A stretch of DNA of 64,000 bases, from the NCBI GenBank assembly GCA_965208025.1, contig OZ242302.1:1364001-1428000 (forward strand). The letters run 5' to 3'. A model generated the notes under the pieces. That model ran no database searches, had not been told where the DNA came from, and saw only the letters and a list, made by a program, of their open reading frames with translations. The stretch comes from Bin80 sp965208025 (lineage in GTDB: Bacteria; Bacteroidota; Rhodothermia; Rhodothermales; Bin80). Numbering within the stretch: the stretch's first letter is position 1; the number at the start of each line of letters is the position of its first letter. Below, one piece after another: positions 39,427 through 48,566 of this stretch. The position numbers and the translations under genes were made by a program.

Positions 39427-39466
39427 TGGGCACCACTGGAAACTACCAGCTACCCAGGGAACTTAG

Positions 39467-39541
<75 letters not shown>

Positions 39542-39582
39542 AATACATCTCGGTTGCTACCCAAACCATATCCAACGGTTCC

Positions 39583-40689
39583 ATTCGTTCGGCTAAGAAT
39601 TCTCCGTGTGATGTCATCGTTGTGGGCAGTGGAATCGGTGGATCCTTTGCAGTTCTTTGGCTGTCTCAGACAAAACAGGTCACTCTGGTCACTGGCACAT
39701 TCCCCAAGGCATCCGCCGTTGCAGCTGGCCTAGTAAATCCATTCGCTGGTCAGCGAATGCGAACGTTCTGGAATGCCAACCAGTGTTATCAAGATTTTCT
39801 TGCAACCCTAAAGCTCGCCGGTGCGCAGAAAACCTACGATCCAACAGGAATCCTGCGTCCTGCCACCGATGAGGCACAAGCATCAAAATTTTACGAACGA
39901 TCCAAAATTGACCCCGATTCCGTGACTTGGCTTTCGTCCAATCAAATGCTTAAAACCCATCCATCCGTCCAAGCCCCATTTGGTGCTGCGATGACCACTG
40001 GAGGGGTAGCGGACACGCCTCAAATGCTTCGTGACCTCCTCACCACCCTATCCTCAAATTGTACGATCCTTACCGAAAATCTTACTGACTGGAAGGATCA
40101 TGGATCAAGTATAACCGCAGTACTGTCCTCAGGCACATTGTTGACTGCGAAAACGATGATCTTAGCCTTGGGTGCTGGCTATGCATCTTTCTCGGAATTG
40201 TCCCCTTTGAACCTACATTGCATCAAGGGTCAAGTACTTGAAGTCTCCGCTCCCACTGGAGTATCCGTCCAACTCCCCACAAGTGGGTTCGGATATGTCG
40301 TCCCCCTGCGGAACAGATTGATTCTGGGAACCACCTATGAACATGCTTATCCTGATGACAAGCCAACAACCGAGGGGACAAATAAAATCCTTGGTTTGAC
40401 TCGTCAGATGATTCCCTGGATAGATTCTGCAACCATTCACCGCACCTCTGCAGGAATACGTGTGGGGGTTTCTGGTACCCGGTTGCCCATGGTCGGGTCA
40501 CTCACGAAGAACGTATGGATCCTCACCGGACTTGGATCCAAAGGGTTGCTCTTTGGATCCTATATTGGACGCAATCTTTCGGATTGGATGGCCAACCCAA
40601 TTCGTATTCCGAAAGAATTATGCGTTAAAGAACGCAATGCCAAGAAACCCTCCTTGGAAATGAACGATATAAATACACATACATCTTAA
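39583..40689 (+). CDS. FAD-dependent oxidoreductase (DAO family), unusual start
   Basis: About 368 aa. The dinucleotide-binding strand and loop are CDVIVVGSGIGGSFA; a later segment GTTYEHAYPD and the end ILTGLGSKGLLFGSYIG are typical of D-amino-acid-oxidase/MnmC-C-like flavoproteins. The nearest ordinary start, GTG 39622, would cut off the first beta-strand (DVIVV) of the FAD fold. Upstream the frame is open into the tRNA gene without any ATG, GTG or TTG; ATT 39583 or ATC 39547 are the only credible starts. Either a non-canonical start is used or the start codon has been lost. Substrate unknown. Confidence 0.75.
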   Translation: MRSAKNSPCDVIVVGSGIGGSFAVLWLSQTKQVTLVTGTFPKASAVAAGLVNPFAGQRMRTFWNANQCYQDFLATLKLAGAQKTYDPTGILRPATDEAQASKFYERSKIDPDSVTWLSSNQMLKTHPSVQAPFGAAMTTGGVADTPQMLRDLLTTLSSNCTILTENLTDWKDHGSSITAVLSSGTLLTAKTMILALGAGYASFSELSPLNLHCIKGQVLEVSAPTGVSVQLPTSGFGYVVPLRNRLILGTTYEHAYPDDKPTTEGTNKILGLTRQMIPWIDSATIHRTSAGIRVGVSGTRLPMVGSLTKNVWILTGLGSKGLLFGSYIGRNLSDWMANPIRIPKELCVKERNAKKPSLEMNDINTHTS

Positions 40690-40717
40690 ATTTAGTCTTT
40701 ATCAACTTTCATAACAC

Positions 40718-41797
40718 ATGGCTAACGTACAAAACACAACTATTGCGCAGATCCTTGAAGACTCTGCTGAAGATCTTTTGACGCATTCGTCCACGACGAT
40801 TTCGCATGAGAGTCTGCATCTGCCAGGCCCCAACTTTGTTGACGAAGTATGGGCTGGATCGGATCGGAATCCCCGTGTCCTGCGCTCTATGCAAACCCTC
40901 TTCAATTCTGGACGATTATCGGGTACGGGATACGTATCTATTCTCCCGGTTGACCAGGGTATTGAGCACTCCGCTGGTGCATCGTTTGCAAAGAATCCAA
41001 TTTACTTTGATCCCGAAAATATTGTCCGGCTCGCGATTGAGGGGGGATGTAATGGAGTGGCTTCAACTTATGGGGTATTGGGCGCTGTCGCTCGTAAGTA
41101 TGCACATAAAATTCCCTTCATTTTGAAGTTCAACCATAATGAGTTGTTGACTTATCCGAATACCCATGATCAGGTCCCCTTTGCGAACATTCAGAATGCT
41201 TGGGATATGGGTTGTATCGGCGTGGGGGCTACGATCTATTTCGGATCTGATTCATCCAATCGGCAGTTGCAAGAGGTGACTGAAGCATTTGCTTATGCAC
41301 ATGAACTTGGGATGCTTACCATCCTGTGGTGTTATGTCCGCAATAGCGCCTTCAAAATTGAGGACGTCAACCACGAGGCATCCGCCGATCTGACTGGTCA
41401 AGCAAATCACTTGGGTGTGACGATTGAGGCAGATATCATCAAACAAAAACAGCCGACCTCAAATGGTGGCTACGCCGCTCTGAATTATGGGGGTTCCAGT
41501 TACGGAAAATTTGATGATCGTATCTACACGGAATTATCCAGTCGGCATCCAATTGATCTTACTCGGTATCAAGTCGCGAATTGCTACATGGGACGTTGTG
41601 GGCTGATCAATTCGGGTGGTGCATCTGGTACAAATGATCTGCAACAAGCGGTTAAAACGGCCGTGATCAACAAGCGTGCTGGAGGCATGGGGTTGATTTC
41701 TGGACGGAAAGCATTTCAGCGTCCAATGAAAGATGGGATTGGCATCCTGAATGCAATTCAGGATGTCTACCTTGATGAATCGGTCACAATTGCTTAA
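40718..41797 (+). CDS. fbaB: Fructose-bisphosphate aldolase, class I (FbaB/DhnA type)
   Basis: 359 aa. The FbaB-type class I aldolase sequence is clear: ILPVDQGIEHSAGASFAKNP near the N-terminus, then ILKFNHNELLTYPN, with the Schiff-base region in LTILWCYVRNSAF, and AVINKRAGGMGLISGRKAF near the end. It catalyses the reversible cleavage of fructose 1,6-bisphosphate in glycolysis and gluconeogenesis. It is unrelated to the class II zinc enzymes. It is the last core gene before the IS-rich island. Confidence 0.93.
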   Translation: MANVQNTTIAQILEDSAEDLLTHSSTTISHESLHLPGPNFVDEVWAGSDRNPRVLRSMQTLFNSGRLSGTGYVSILPVDQGIEHSAGASFAKNPIYFDPENIVRLAIEGGCNGVASTYGVLGAVARKYAHKIPFILKFNHNELLTYPNTHDQVPFANIQNAWDMGCIGVGATIYFGSDSSNRQLQEVTEAFAYAHELGMLTILWCYVRNSAFKIEDVNHEASADLTGQANHLGVTIEADIIKQKQPTSNGGYAALNYGGSSYGKFDDRIYTELSSRHPIDLTRYQVANCYMGRCGLINSGGASGTNDLQQAVKTAVINKRAGGMGLISGRKAFQRPMKDGIGILNAIQDVYLDESVTIA

Positions 41798-41939
41798 AGG
41801 TGCTCATCATCAAGACGAGACATCATCTGTTGACTGCGAATCCTCAGCTAATTTTATATTTTATATGACGTTTCGCTTTCCAATCATCCAGTTGCGTGAA
41901 AACAACCGATCAAGCTATAATTCATCCGTTGATACTCTA

Positions 41940-43928
41940 GTGCATACCAGAAAACCCTTCATTTTACGCATTTGAGGCATGATTTGGTGCTCAGGTGTCC
42001 TTTTTTGGCTCATTTTGGGCTAAAAACGGCCTGTTTTGGCGAACTTTGACCTTGCCTTCGATGGCGAAGATTTTTCCGAAAAAAGTCGATTATTGGAATT
42101 TGTATGCGTAAAACCCCGCTTTGTGACCATTATCCTGGGGGTTTTTGCTCATTTTGCCCCAAATCGTTCCAAAGTATCCAAAATCTTCGACACCATTTTC
42201 CCTAATTTTTCATGCGACAACCATTCGACGACACGCCCACATTGGGTGTGATTCCCATTGAACAAATTGAGTTCAACCTCAGATCCAAGGATGATACGCC
42301 CCGGGTTTTGTGTGCACTCCAAGAGTTGTGGATGAACGAACCCCTTCGGATGGCGCTCCTCCTCCTTCTTCAATGCAAGATCGGGAAGCAGACCAACCAG
42401 CAAGTGGGACGACCGGGGATGAGTTACTGGCGCATCTTCGTGTTCGCGCCCCTGAAACAAGCACTCCATTGCGACTTTGAGCGGCTGACCGACATGGCCA
42501 ATCATCATGAACTCATTCGCCAGATGTTGCAACATGATGTAGATGCGTTTGCAAAAAAAGTCTATTACAGTACCCAAAGCGTCATGGACAATGTATCCCT
42601 GATCACCGAGGAGATCTGGGCCGAAGTGAATCAACGGGTCGTGGAGTTTGGACATGAGATCTTGGGCATCTCGTCCAGCGATCCGATTGAAACGCGCTGT
42701 GACTCGTATGTGGTGGAATCCCATGTTCGGTTTCCCATGGATGTGCGTCTGCTGTTGGATGCGGTGCTCTACTATTTGCTCTGGGCCATGCGTGCATGGA
42801 ATGTATTTGATTTACGTGCGCATGGAATCACAGGCTGGCGTCAGATCCGTCATCTGCGGGACAGCTTGAAGAAAGCGTATCGGCGCGTGGATACAGCGAA
42901 AAAGTATTCAAAGCGTCCTAAGGCCGTCCAGAACTATCTTCAATTGGCTCTCGATCGGATTCGGAAGTGTGACCAAACCCTTGAGAAGCTTCTGGAAGTG
43001 TCCCCCGACTCCCCACGGACTGCCCGCTTAAAGAGAGCTTCTGCAATGGCTCATAAGCTTTTAGATCAAGTAGCACGGCGTTTGGTACAGGAGGAAAAGA
43101 TTCCCCCTGAGGAGAAGATTTATTCCTTACATGCCCCGTATACTCGGTGGATCAAGAAAGGCAAACATGGATCCAAGGAGGTGGAGTTAGGGGTTCCCGT
43201 GTCCATCGTAGAAAGTACAAGTCGTTTGATCATGATGTGGAAGATCTTGTGGACGGGGGAGGATGTGGATGTGGCCGTAGACTTGGCGCGGGAGTGTGTG
43301 GAGAGCTATCCGAATGTGATCTCCATGAGCTTTGACCGGGGATTCAGTTCCGCGGACAACATAGAGGAGTTAGACACCGTCTTGGACCATGCAGTGATGC
43401 CAAAGAGGGGGACCCTTAAGCAGGCGGATCAGGAACGGGAGTCTGCCCCGGAGTTTTCCGATCGTCGTCAGGTACACGCGCAGGTAGAGTCAAGGATCAA
43501 CTGTCTGGAACAGCATGGTGGGGATCGGATCCGAACCAAAGGGGGAAAAGAGGGATTTGCCCGTACGGTGGGCGCCGCCGTGGTCGCTACCAATCTATGT
43601 CGGATTGGGGATGTGCTGATGAAGCGTAGCCAAGTACGGAAGGCGGCATAGCCTCTTGTTCCAACCTTAAGGCAAGTTTGAATCTACTCCATCACGGGAG
43701 GAGCCCGAGGTATATTCGGGGGATGGAAATCTGTGCCTGAGCAGCCTTTTTCAACACAAATAGCACCCCAATCACACTACTTTATCCCCTATTTTTTGAC
43801 GCATCTCAAGGGGGGAGATAAGAAAATGGGAGAGGGAGAACCCTAAACGTGAATCAATCCAACCATTTTGACCCAAAACCTGTTGAAATACCCTGATCAG
43901 CGAAAATCGGGGGTTTTCGGTCAAGCAC
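41940..43928 (+). mobile_element. ISNCY-like insertion sequence, intact copy 1 (1989 bp)
   Basis: Imperfect terminal inverted repeats: GTGCATACCAGAAAACCC at the left and, on the other strand, GTGCTTGACCGAAAACCCCC at the right. The element is flanked by a perfect 7-bp target duplication TACTCTA (41933-41939 and 43929-43935). It contains one transposase gene. A second, inverted copy is at 50674-52653. Confidence 0.88.
42212..43651 (+). CDS. DDE transposase, ISNCY-like
   Basis: 479 aa. Conserved DDE-like positions are visible: D in IETRCDSYVVESHVRFPMD, the second in SMSFDRGFSSADN and a late E-containing helix SRINCLEQHGGDRIRTKGG. The composition and spacing fit ISNCY-type transposases of 450-500 aa; an IS5-superfamily assignment is the alternative. 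Full length, with no stop or shift, so the element is probably active. The start ATG 42212 is close to the left end of the IS. Confidence 0.82.
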   Translation: MRQPFDDTPTLGVIPIEQIEFNLRSKDDTPRVLCALQELWMNEPLRMALLLLLQCKIGKQTNQQVGRPGMSYWRIFVFAPLKQALHCDFERLTDMANHHELIRQMLQHDVDAFAKKVYYSTQSVMDNVSLITEEIWAEVNQRVVEFGHEILGISSSDPIETRCDSYVVESHVRFPMDVRLLLDAVLYYLLWAMRAWNVFDLRAHGITGWRQIRHLRDSLKKAYRRVDTAKKYSKRPKAVQNYLQLALDRIRKCDQTLEKLLEVSPDSPRTARLKRASAMAHKLLDQVARRLVQEEKIPPEEKIYSLHAPYTRWIKKGKHGSKEVELGVPVSIVESTSRLIMMWKILWTGEDVDVAVDLARECVESYPNVISMSFDRGFSSADNIEELDTVLDHAVMPKRGTLKQADQERESAPEFSDRRQVHAQVESRINCLEQHGGDRIRTKGGKEGFARTVGAAVVATNLCRIGDVLMKRSQVRKAA

Positions 43929-44157
43929 TACTCTACCATTGATTGCTTTTTCTAAACCTGATCTTCCTGTTTTCTGTGTTTCCTTGAACATTAGTTATTA
44001 CCAATCCCTTATTGAATGGGAACCTTAAATCTTTCCCTTCGCCCCACTGGCTACGAATGGCTAAACCTAAAATTACTTTGGTCATCTTACTTGAATATCG
44101 GAACTAGCTTAGAAGTCCAGTTCTGAGGCAGTTGAAGCAAACGAGGTTGTTTAACTC

Positions 44158-44457
44158 ATGACAAACCCATTGTCAGATCAGGTTTCTGATCAACTCAAAA
44201 CGATTACAGCATCGTTTGAGTCCAAGTTGGATTCTCACCTGAATTAGTTACGCATTGAGTTGAAGGCCCTTGATGCAAAGCTGGATGCCCAGTTAAAGAC
44301 AGGAGATGCAGAACTGGATGCCAAGTTTAAGTCCATAGATGGAAAGTTGGACGCCCTGAATACGAAAATCAATTTATCACTCTGGCTGATAGGGGTGCTG
44401 GTTACCACTCGTATCCTCGGGTATTTGGCGAATTTGTTCAACTGGGGCGTATCCTGA
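44158..44457 (+). pseudogene. Small coiled-coil/membrane protein gene with internal stop
   Basis: From ATG 44158 the frame reads MTNPLSDQVSDQLKTITASF, stops at TAG 44245-44247, and continues in the same frame to 44457 with heptad-like repeats (KALDAKLDAQLKTGDAELDA) and a C-terminal membrane segment (LSLWLIGVLVTTRILGYLANLF). One substitution would restore a 99-aa coiled-coil plus transmembrane protein. It resembles in layout the small membrane protein at 53509-53796, and similar DUF1640/XhlA-like proteins. Confidence 0.55.
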
Positions 44458-44555
44458 TTTGCGTGGTCACCTACTACACAATCTCGCGGCTCATCATCAT
44501 TGTCCTATCCACGATATCCATTATTCTGGGAATTCTATGCTAAAACTATACATCT

Positions 44556-44712
44556 GAGCCTCTTTCAAAATTCTTTATTTTCATCCGTTGTCCCCGCTGA
44601 ATTGTGGCTTAAACTGGCTCGGTTTAGTCGGACCACGCGAAATCTTCAGTATGGGAACCTCTTTTGAAATCCCTCAAAAAATCATCCAATTGAGGAATTT
44701 TGAAAGAGGCTC
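44556..44712. mobile_element. MITE 1, 157 bp, derived from the IS5-type element
   Basis: Ends are GAGCCTCTTTCAAAATTC and GAATTTTGAAAGAGGCTC, inverted. It is flanked by a 4-bp duplication ATCT (44552-44555 and 44713-44716). The first ~95 bp and last ~50 bp match the ends of the IS at 48567-50149. No coding capacity; it needs the transposase in trans. Confidence 0.88.
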
Positions 44713-44716
44713 ATCT

Positions 44717-45574
44717 TAAAGATTTATAGCGCATCTTAGGGCTCCTGAACAGCTTAAAGCAGAAACGGTTTCCTCAAACGCTTGTGGACTCAATGAAGTG
44801 ACTTCTTTTTCATGGTTGATCAGCAAGTTTTATGGAAAAAAACAGACAATCCTCTGAGCGGGAAGAAGATGGACGCTCCAATCAGGGTATGCTCTCAACA
44901 GAACAAGGCTAAAGCAAAGCGGTCTGACCGAAAAATAAGCCAAAAGTTTGCGAAAACAAAACAAAGTAATTTCCCGATTTCAAGAAATTAATTGCTTAGT
45001 GGGAATTGCTGGGCTCAGTCACAATCAAGAGAATTCCGTACCTTAAGCACACTACACATTAGGAAATTTGAACTACTTGCCCCTGAAACTGTAAATTCTA
45101 TTGTTCACCCGTCCGACAGTATTGCCTAATCAAATATTGAAAGATTAGATGAATATGTATATCGCGTAACAGTAAGCTAAGCTTTGAATCCATATTCCGA
45201 AGGATTCTCAAAGATGAATCTACTTATGCTTTGCGATCCATCTGGTTATCTACAAAAGATTCCGTGGGTAAAGAGTTTTTGATGAACAACTATACATGGT
45301 ATTATTTCGGGATTACTACCACTTGAATAGATAATTATTTTTTATGTTAAGGGATCAATAATATATGATCCTTTGGGGATGGTTTATAGCCCCTGCAGAT
45401 TCATCACATGAAATTACTCCTCATTTTTCCAGTGTTCGGTTAGAATGCGTTATCCCTTACCTATCAACCAACTATCATGGAATCTCTTACCTGTGGAATT
45501 TAATTCTATTCATGAAAATCTACCCGATACTATACGTGGAGTTGAAAACGTCTTCTATCATACTCGTCTGACGT
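44717..45574. other. Intergenic region upstream of the PHP-ATPase gene
   Basis: About 860 bp of AT-rich sequence. ORFs of 20-68 codons (for example 45365-45571) show no family signal. It may contain the promoter of the PHP-ATPase operon and decayed DNA. Confidence 0.4.
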
Positions 45575-48283
45575 ATGATTGATAACTCAGATCTTTTCGA
45601 ATCCATTCAAAGGCTTCCTTGCGGAGCAAAGTTCTATAAATGTGCTTTCCAAGTGAATCCACATCACTATGGGAAAACGTTTCGAGGTAAGCCGAATGAA
45701 GGGAATATAGCCAGTTACGCACAAGCGGTCGTAGACAAAGCAGTAGAACTAGGCATCAAGGTGCTGGCTATCACAGATCACAACAGTATCAGAGATGTCT
45801 CCGCCTTTCAGGATGCAGCCCAGAAGCATGAAATCTATATTTTCCCGGGCTTTGAATTATCTTCTAGTGAGGGCATCCATATTTTGTGTATCTATCCACC
45901 AGATGTGAGCGATGATCAACTTAGTCGCTATCTGGGTGAATTTGGGATCCATGATCCACGGCCGTCATCCCAACTTTCAACTAAGACGTTTGCAGAAATC
46001 TTAGACGCAGTGCATTATCAGAGGGGAGTCTCCATTGCTGCACATACCACGAACAAAAATGGATTATTCAACAATCTAGATGGTCAAGCGAGAATCCGTG
46101 CTTGGCAAAATAAGAATCTCCTCGCAATTCAGATTCCAGGAGAGATTGCCGAACTACGCAGTGGAATTCGTGATATAGTTGAAAATAAAATCCCCGACTA
46201 TCACCGCTCTGGCACACTTAATGGAACACCCGCTGTTGCCGTAGTTAATGCGAAAGACATCACGAAACCCGATGACTTGGATGATCGTTTTGCTACATGT
46301 TGGGTGAAGATGTCGGATGTCGGAATAGATGGATTGCGACAGGCTTTTTTGGATCCCGAATCTCGGGTCCGGTTGAATCAGGAGGATGGTAGTCTATTCC
46401 ACAATGCACATGCGGAGATTATCTCATTGACATGGCAAGGTGGGTTTTTGGATGGCGCGCAAGTACGCTTAACTTCCAATCTGAATGTGCTTATCGGAGG
46501 GAGAGGTACAGGCAAATCTACGGTTATAGAAAGTATTCGTGCAGTACTGCAACTTGATCCCTTGGGAGAAGATGCGCGCAAGGCTCATGTAGATATTGTT
46601 CGGCAGGTACTACGTAATGGTACTATAATAACCATGCTGGTTCGTTTGCCGCGGCCCAACGAGCGATATTTTCTAATTGAGCGCACCATCCCAAATCCGC
46701 CAATCGTGCGAGAACTGTCTGGAAAGATCACACATCTTAACCCATCAGACATCCTTCCAAAGGTTGAGGTATATGGTCAGCACGAGATATCAGAATTATC
46801 AAGGAGCAGACAAAAACTCACCCAGCTTCTTGGTCGCTTTATTGAAGATGATGAGTCACTCACCACTCAAAAAGCCTCGCTCAAGCAAAAGCTTCGTGAA
46901 AACCGACGTACGCTGTGCGAGAAGAACGAAGAGATTCAAAAGATAGAAGAACATCTCGCTACTCTCCCTGCATTGGAGGAAACGTTGAAGCATTATCAGG
47001 CAGCGGGCCTTGAAGATCAATTGAAGGAACAAAGTTTATTGGTCAGAGAAGAGCAAATTCTTGAGGAGACGATTCCCGAGTACATCCAACCCTTTCGGGA
47101 AATATTGGAAAGCATCCTACGCGAACTGCCCATTAGTCGCTCCTTCCTATCAGAAAATGCCCTCAAAGATCTGCCCAACAAGGATCTTCTTTCATCTGTA
47201 AATCAAGTATTTACCAATCTAGAGTCCAACGTAGTTAAAATCGCTGATGACCTGAAACAAGCATTGCAATCCACTGACCAAGATATTGGCCAAGTTCGCT
47301 CACGATGGGAGTCTCATAAACAACAAGTTAACTCGTCCTATGAAGAAATCCTGCGACATCTTCAGAAATCGCATGTAGACGGAGAAGAATTTATTCAACT
47401 TCGCAGAAAAATTGAACACTTGCGTCCGCTTCAGAGAAAGCTTCAATCTTTGGAACAAATGGTCAAAGAAGCCCGCAACATACGTAGGGAACTATTAGCT
47501 GAGTGGGAAGATGTCAAGGCCAAGGAGTTTCGTATTCTTGACCAAGCTGCAAAGGAAGTCAGCAGGAAACTCCATAACCGCGTTAAGGTGACGGTAACCG
47601 CGGCAGACAATCTTGATCCACTTTTCGATGTTCTCCGCGACGAAATCGGTGGTCGTCTGTCGGAAACTATCGAAAATCTGCGTTTAATCCCTGATTTATC
47701 ACTCACGAAGTTCGTCAAGGCTTGCCAGTCTGGTGCTGGCGAGCTACAGGATGTTTATGATTTACCCTCAGGACAGGCTGAACGTATTTGTGGGGCTGAT
47801 CCTGAAGTTTATATGAAAATTGAGGAACTTGAACTTCCTCCAACCACATCAATTAGCTTGAATACAATGCCAAGGAAGGGGCATCCAATGTGGCAGAAAC
47901 TTGACGAACTTTCAACTGGGCAGAAAGCCACTGCCGTATTGCTACTGCTACTTCTTGATTCTGACGCACCGTTGATAATTGATCAGCCAGAAGATGATCT
48001 GGATAACCGTTTCATTACTGAGGGAATCGTCCCCAGAATGCGCGAAGCTAAGCAACAAAGGCAGTTTATATTCTCTACACATAATGCGAATATCCCCGTA
48101 CTGGGTGATGCTGAGATGATCCTTGGACTGTCAACTCACAACGAGGATGGTATTGGATACGGTAGCATAGCTACTGAACATACGGGGGCAATTGACTCTC
48201 AGCCTGTTCGTGAACTGGTAGAAGAAATTCTTGAAGGCGGCCAAGAGGCCTTTGAAATTCGCCGCCGGAAATATGGTTTTTGA
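45575..48283 (+). CDS. PHP-domain SMC-like ATPase (TrlF type)
   Basis: A 902-aa protein. The N-terminal PHP (polymerase/histidinol phosphatase) phosphoesterase domain has ITDHNS (about residues 66-71), a later FPGFELSSSEGIH and GVSIAAHTT (about 150-158), which supply metal-binding His and Asp. Then follows an SMC/RecF-like ATPase: Walker A GGRGTGKST (about 308-316), long coiled coils (about 400-680, QKLRENRRTLCEKNEEIQKI), the signature DELSTGQKAT (about 777-786), the Walker B region LIIDQPEDDLDN (about 800-811) and an H-loop FIFSTHNANIPVLG. NCBI names such proteins TrlF family; a defence role is suspected for this architecture and fits the island. The AlbA_2 gene starts 3 nt after its stop, which indicates translational coupling. 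Confidence 0.82.
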   Translation: MIDNSDLFESIQRLPCGAKFYKCAFQVNPHHYGKTFRGKPNEGNIASYAQAVVDKAVELGIKVLAITDHNSIRDVSAFQDAAQKHEIYIFPGFELSSSEGIHILCIYPPDVSDDQLSRYLGEFGIHDPRPSSQLSTKTFAEILDAVHYQRGVSIAAHTTNKNGLFNNLDGQARIRAWQNKNLLAIQIPGEIAELRSGIRDIVENKIPDYHRSGTLNGTPAVAVVNAKDITKPDDLDDRFATCWVKMSDVGIDGLRQAFLDPESRVRLNQEDGSLFHNAHAEIISLTWQGGFLDGAQVRLTSNLNVLIGGRGTGKSTVIESIRAVLQLDPLGEDARKAHVDIVRQVLRNGTIITMLVRLPRPNERYFLIERTIPNPPIVRELSGKITHLNPSDILPKVEVYGQHEISELSRSRQKLTQLLGRFIEDDESLTTQKASLKQKLRENRRTLCEKNEEIQKIEEHLATLPALEETLKHYQAAGLEDQLKEQSLLVREEQILEETIPEYIQPFREILESILRELPISRSFLSENALKDLPNKDLLSSVNQVFTNLESNVVKIADDLKQALQSTDQDIGQVRSRWESHKQQVNSSYEEILRHLQKSHVDGEEFIQLRRKIEHLRPLQRKLQSLEQMVKEARNIRRELLAEWEDVKAKEFRILDQAAKEVSRKLHNRVKVTVTAADNLDPLFDVLRDEIGGRLSETIENLRLIPDLSLTKFVKACQSGAGELQDVYDLPSGQAERICGADPEVYMKIEELELPPTTSISLNTMPRKGHPMWQKLDELSTGQKATAVLLLLLLDSDAPLIIDQPEDDLDNRFITEGIVPRMREAKQQRQFIFSTHNANIPVLGDAEMILGLSTHNEDGIGYGSIATEHTGAIDSQPVRELVEEILEGGQEAFEIRRRKYGF

Positions 48284-48286
48284 TTG

Positions 48287-48566
48287 ATGACTAGGTTAGA
48301 ATTGCGGGATCTAATCCTCAAAGGCGAGAATTCGTATGTCGAATTTAAGCGGGACGGTGTACATCCTGCGTCTTTGGCAAAGGAAATGTGCGCTCTACTC
48401 AACCATAGAGGGGGAGTCATCTTGCTTGGAGTAGAAGACAACGGAGAGGTTTCGGGGATTTCAGAGAGTCATAGATCCACCGAAGAGAGGATCATGAATA
48501 TTGCACAAAATAATATTCAGCCATCAGTCACTCCCAGTTTTCTCTCAATTAAAATTAATGATGGCC
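48287..48566 (+). pseudogene. Schlafen/AlbA_2-domain protein, truncated by IS insertion
   Basis: The first ~93 codons of an AlbA_2 (divergent AAA_4, Schlafen-like) gene: GENSYVEFKRDG, then KEMCALLNHRGGVILLGVED and NGEVSGISES. In this family the N-terminal domain is a nucleic-acid-binding/nuclease-like module of about 120 residues and full proteins have 200-500. The reading enters the IS5-type element at 48567 and goes on as junk to 48745. The piece after the IS (from 50150) does not clearly continue the gene. It starts 3 nt after the PHP-ATPase stop, so the two worked as one unit. Confidence 0.8.

Noticed and set aside
44245..44247. TAG as a recoded sense codon
   Set aside because: All intact genes show ordinary stop use and no suppressor tRNA was found; a simple nonsense mutation is enough.
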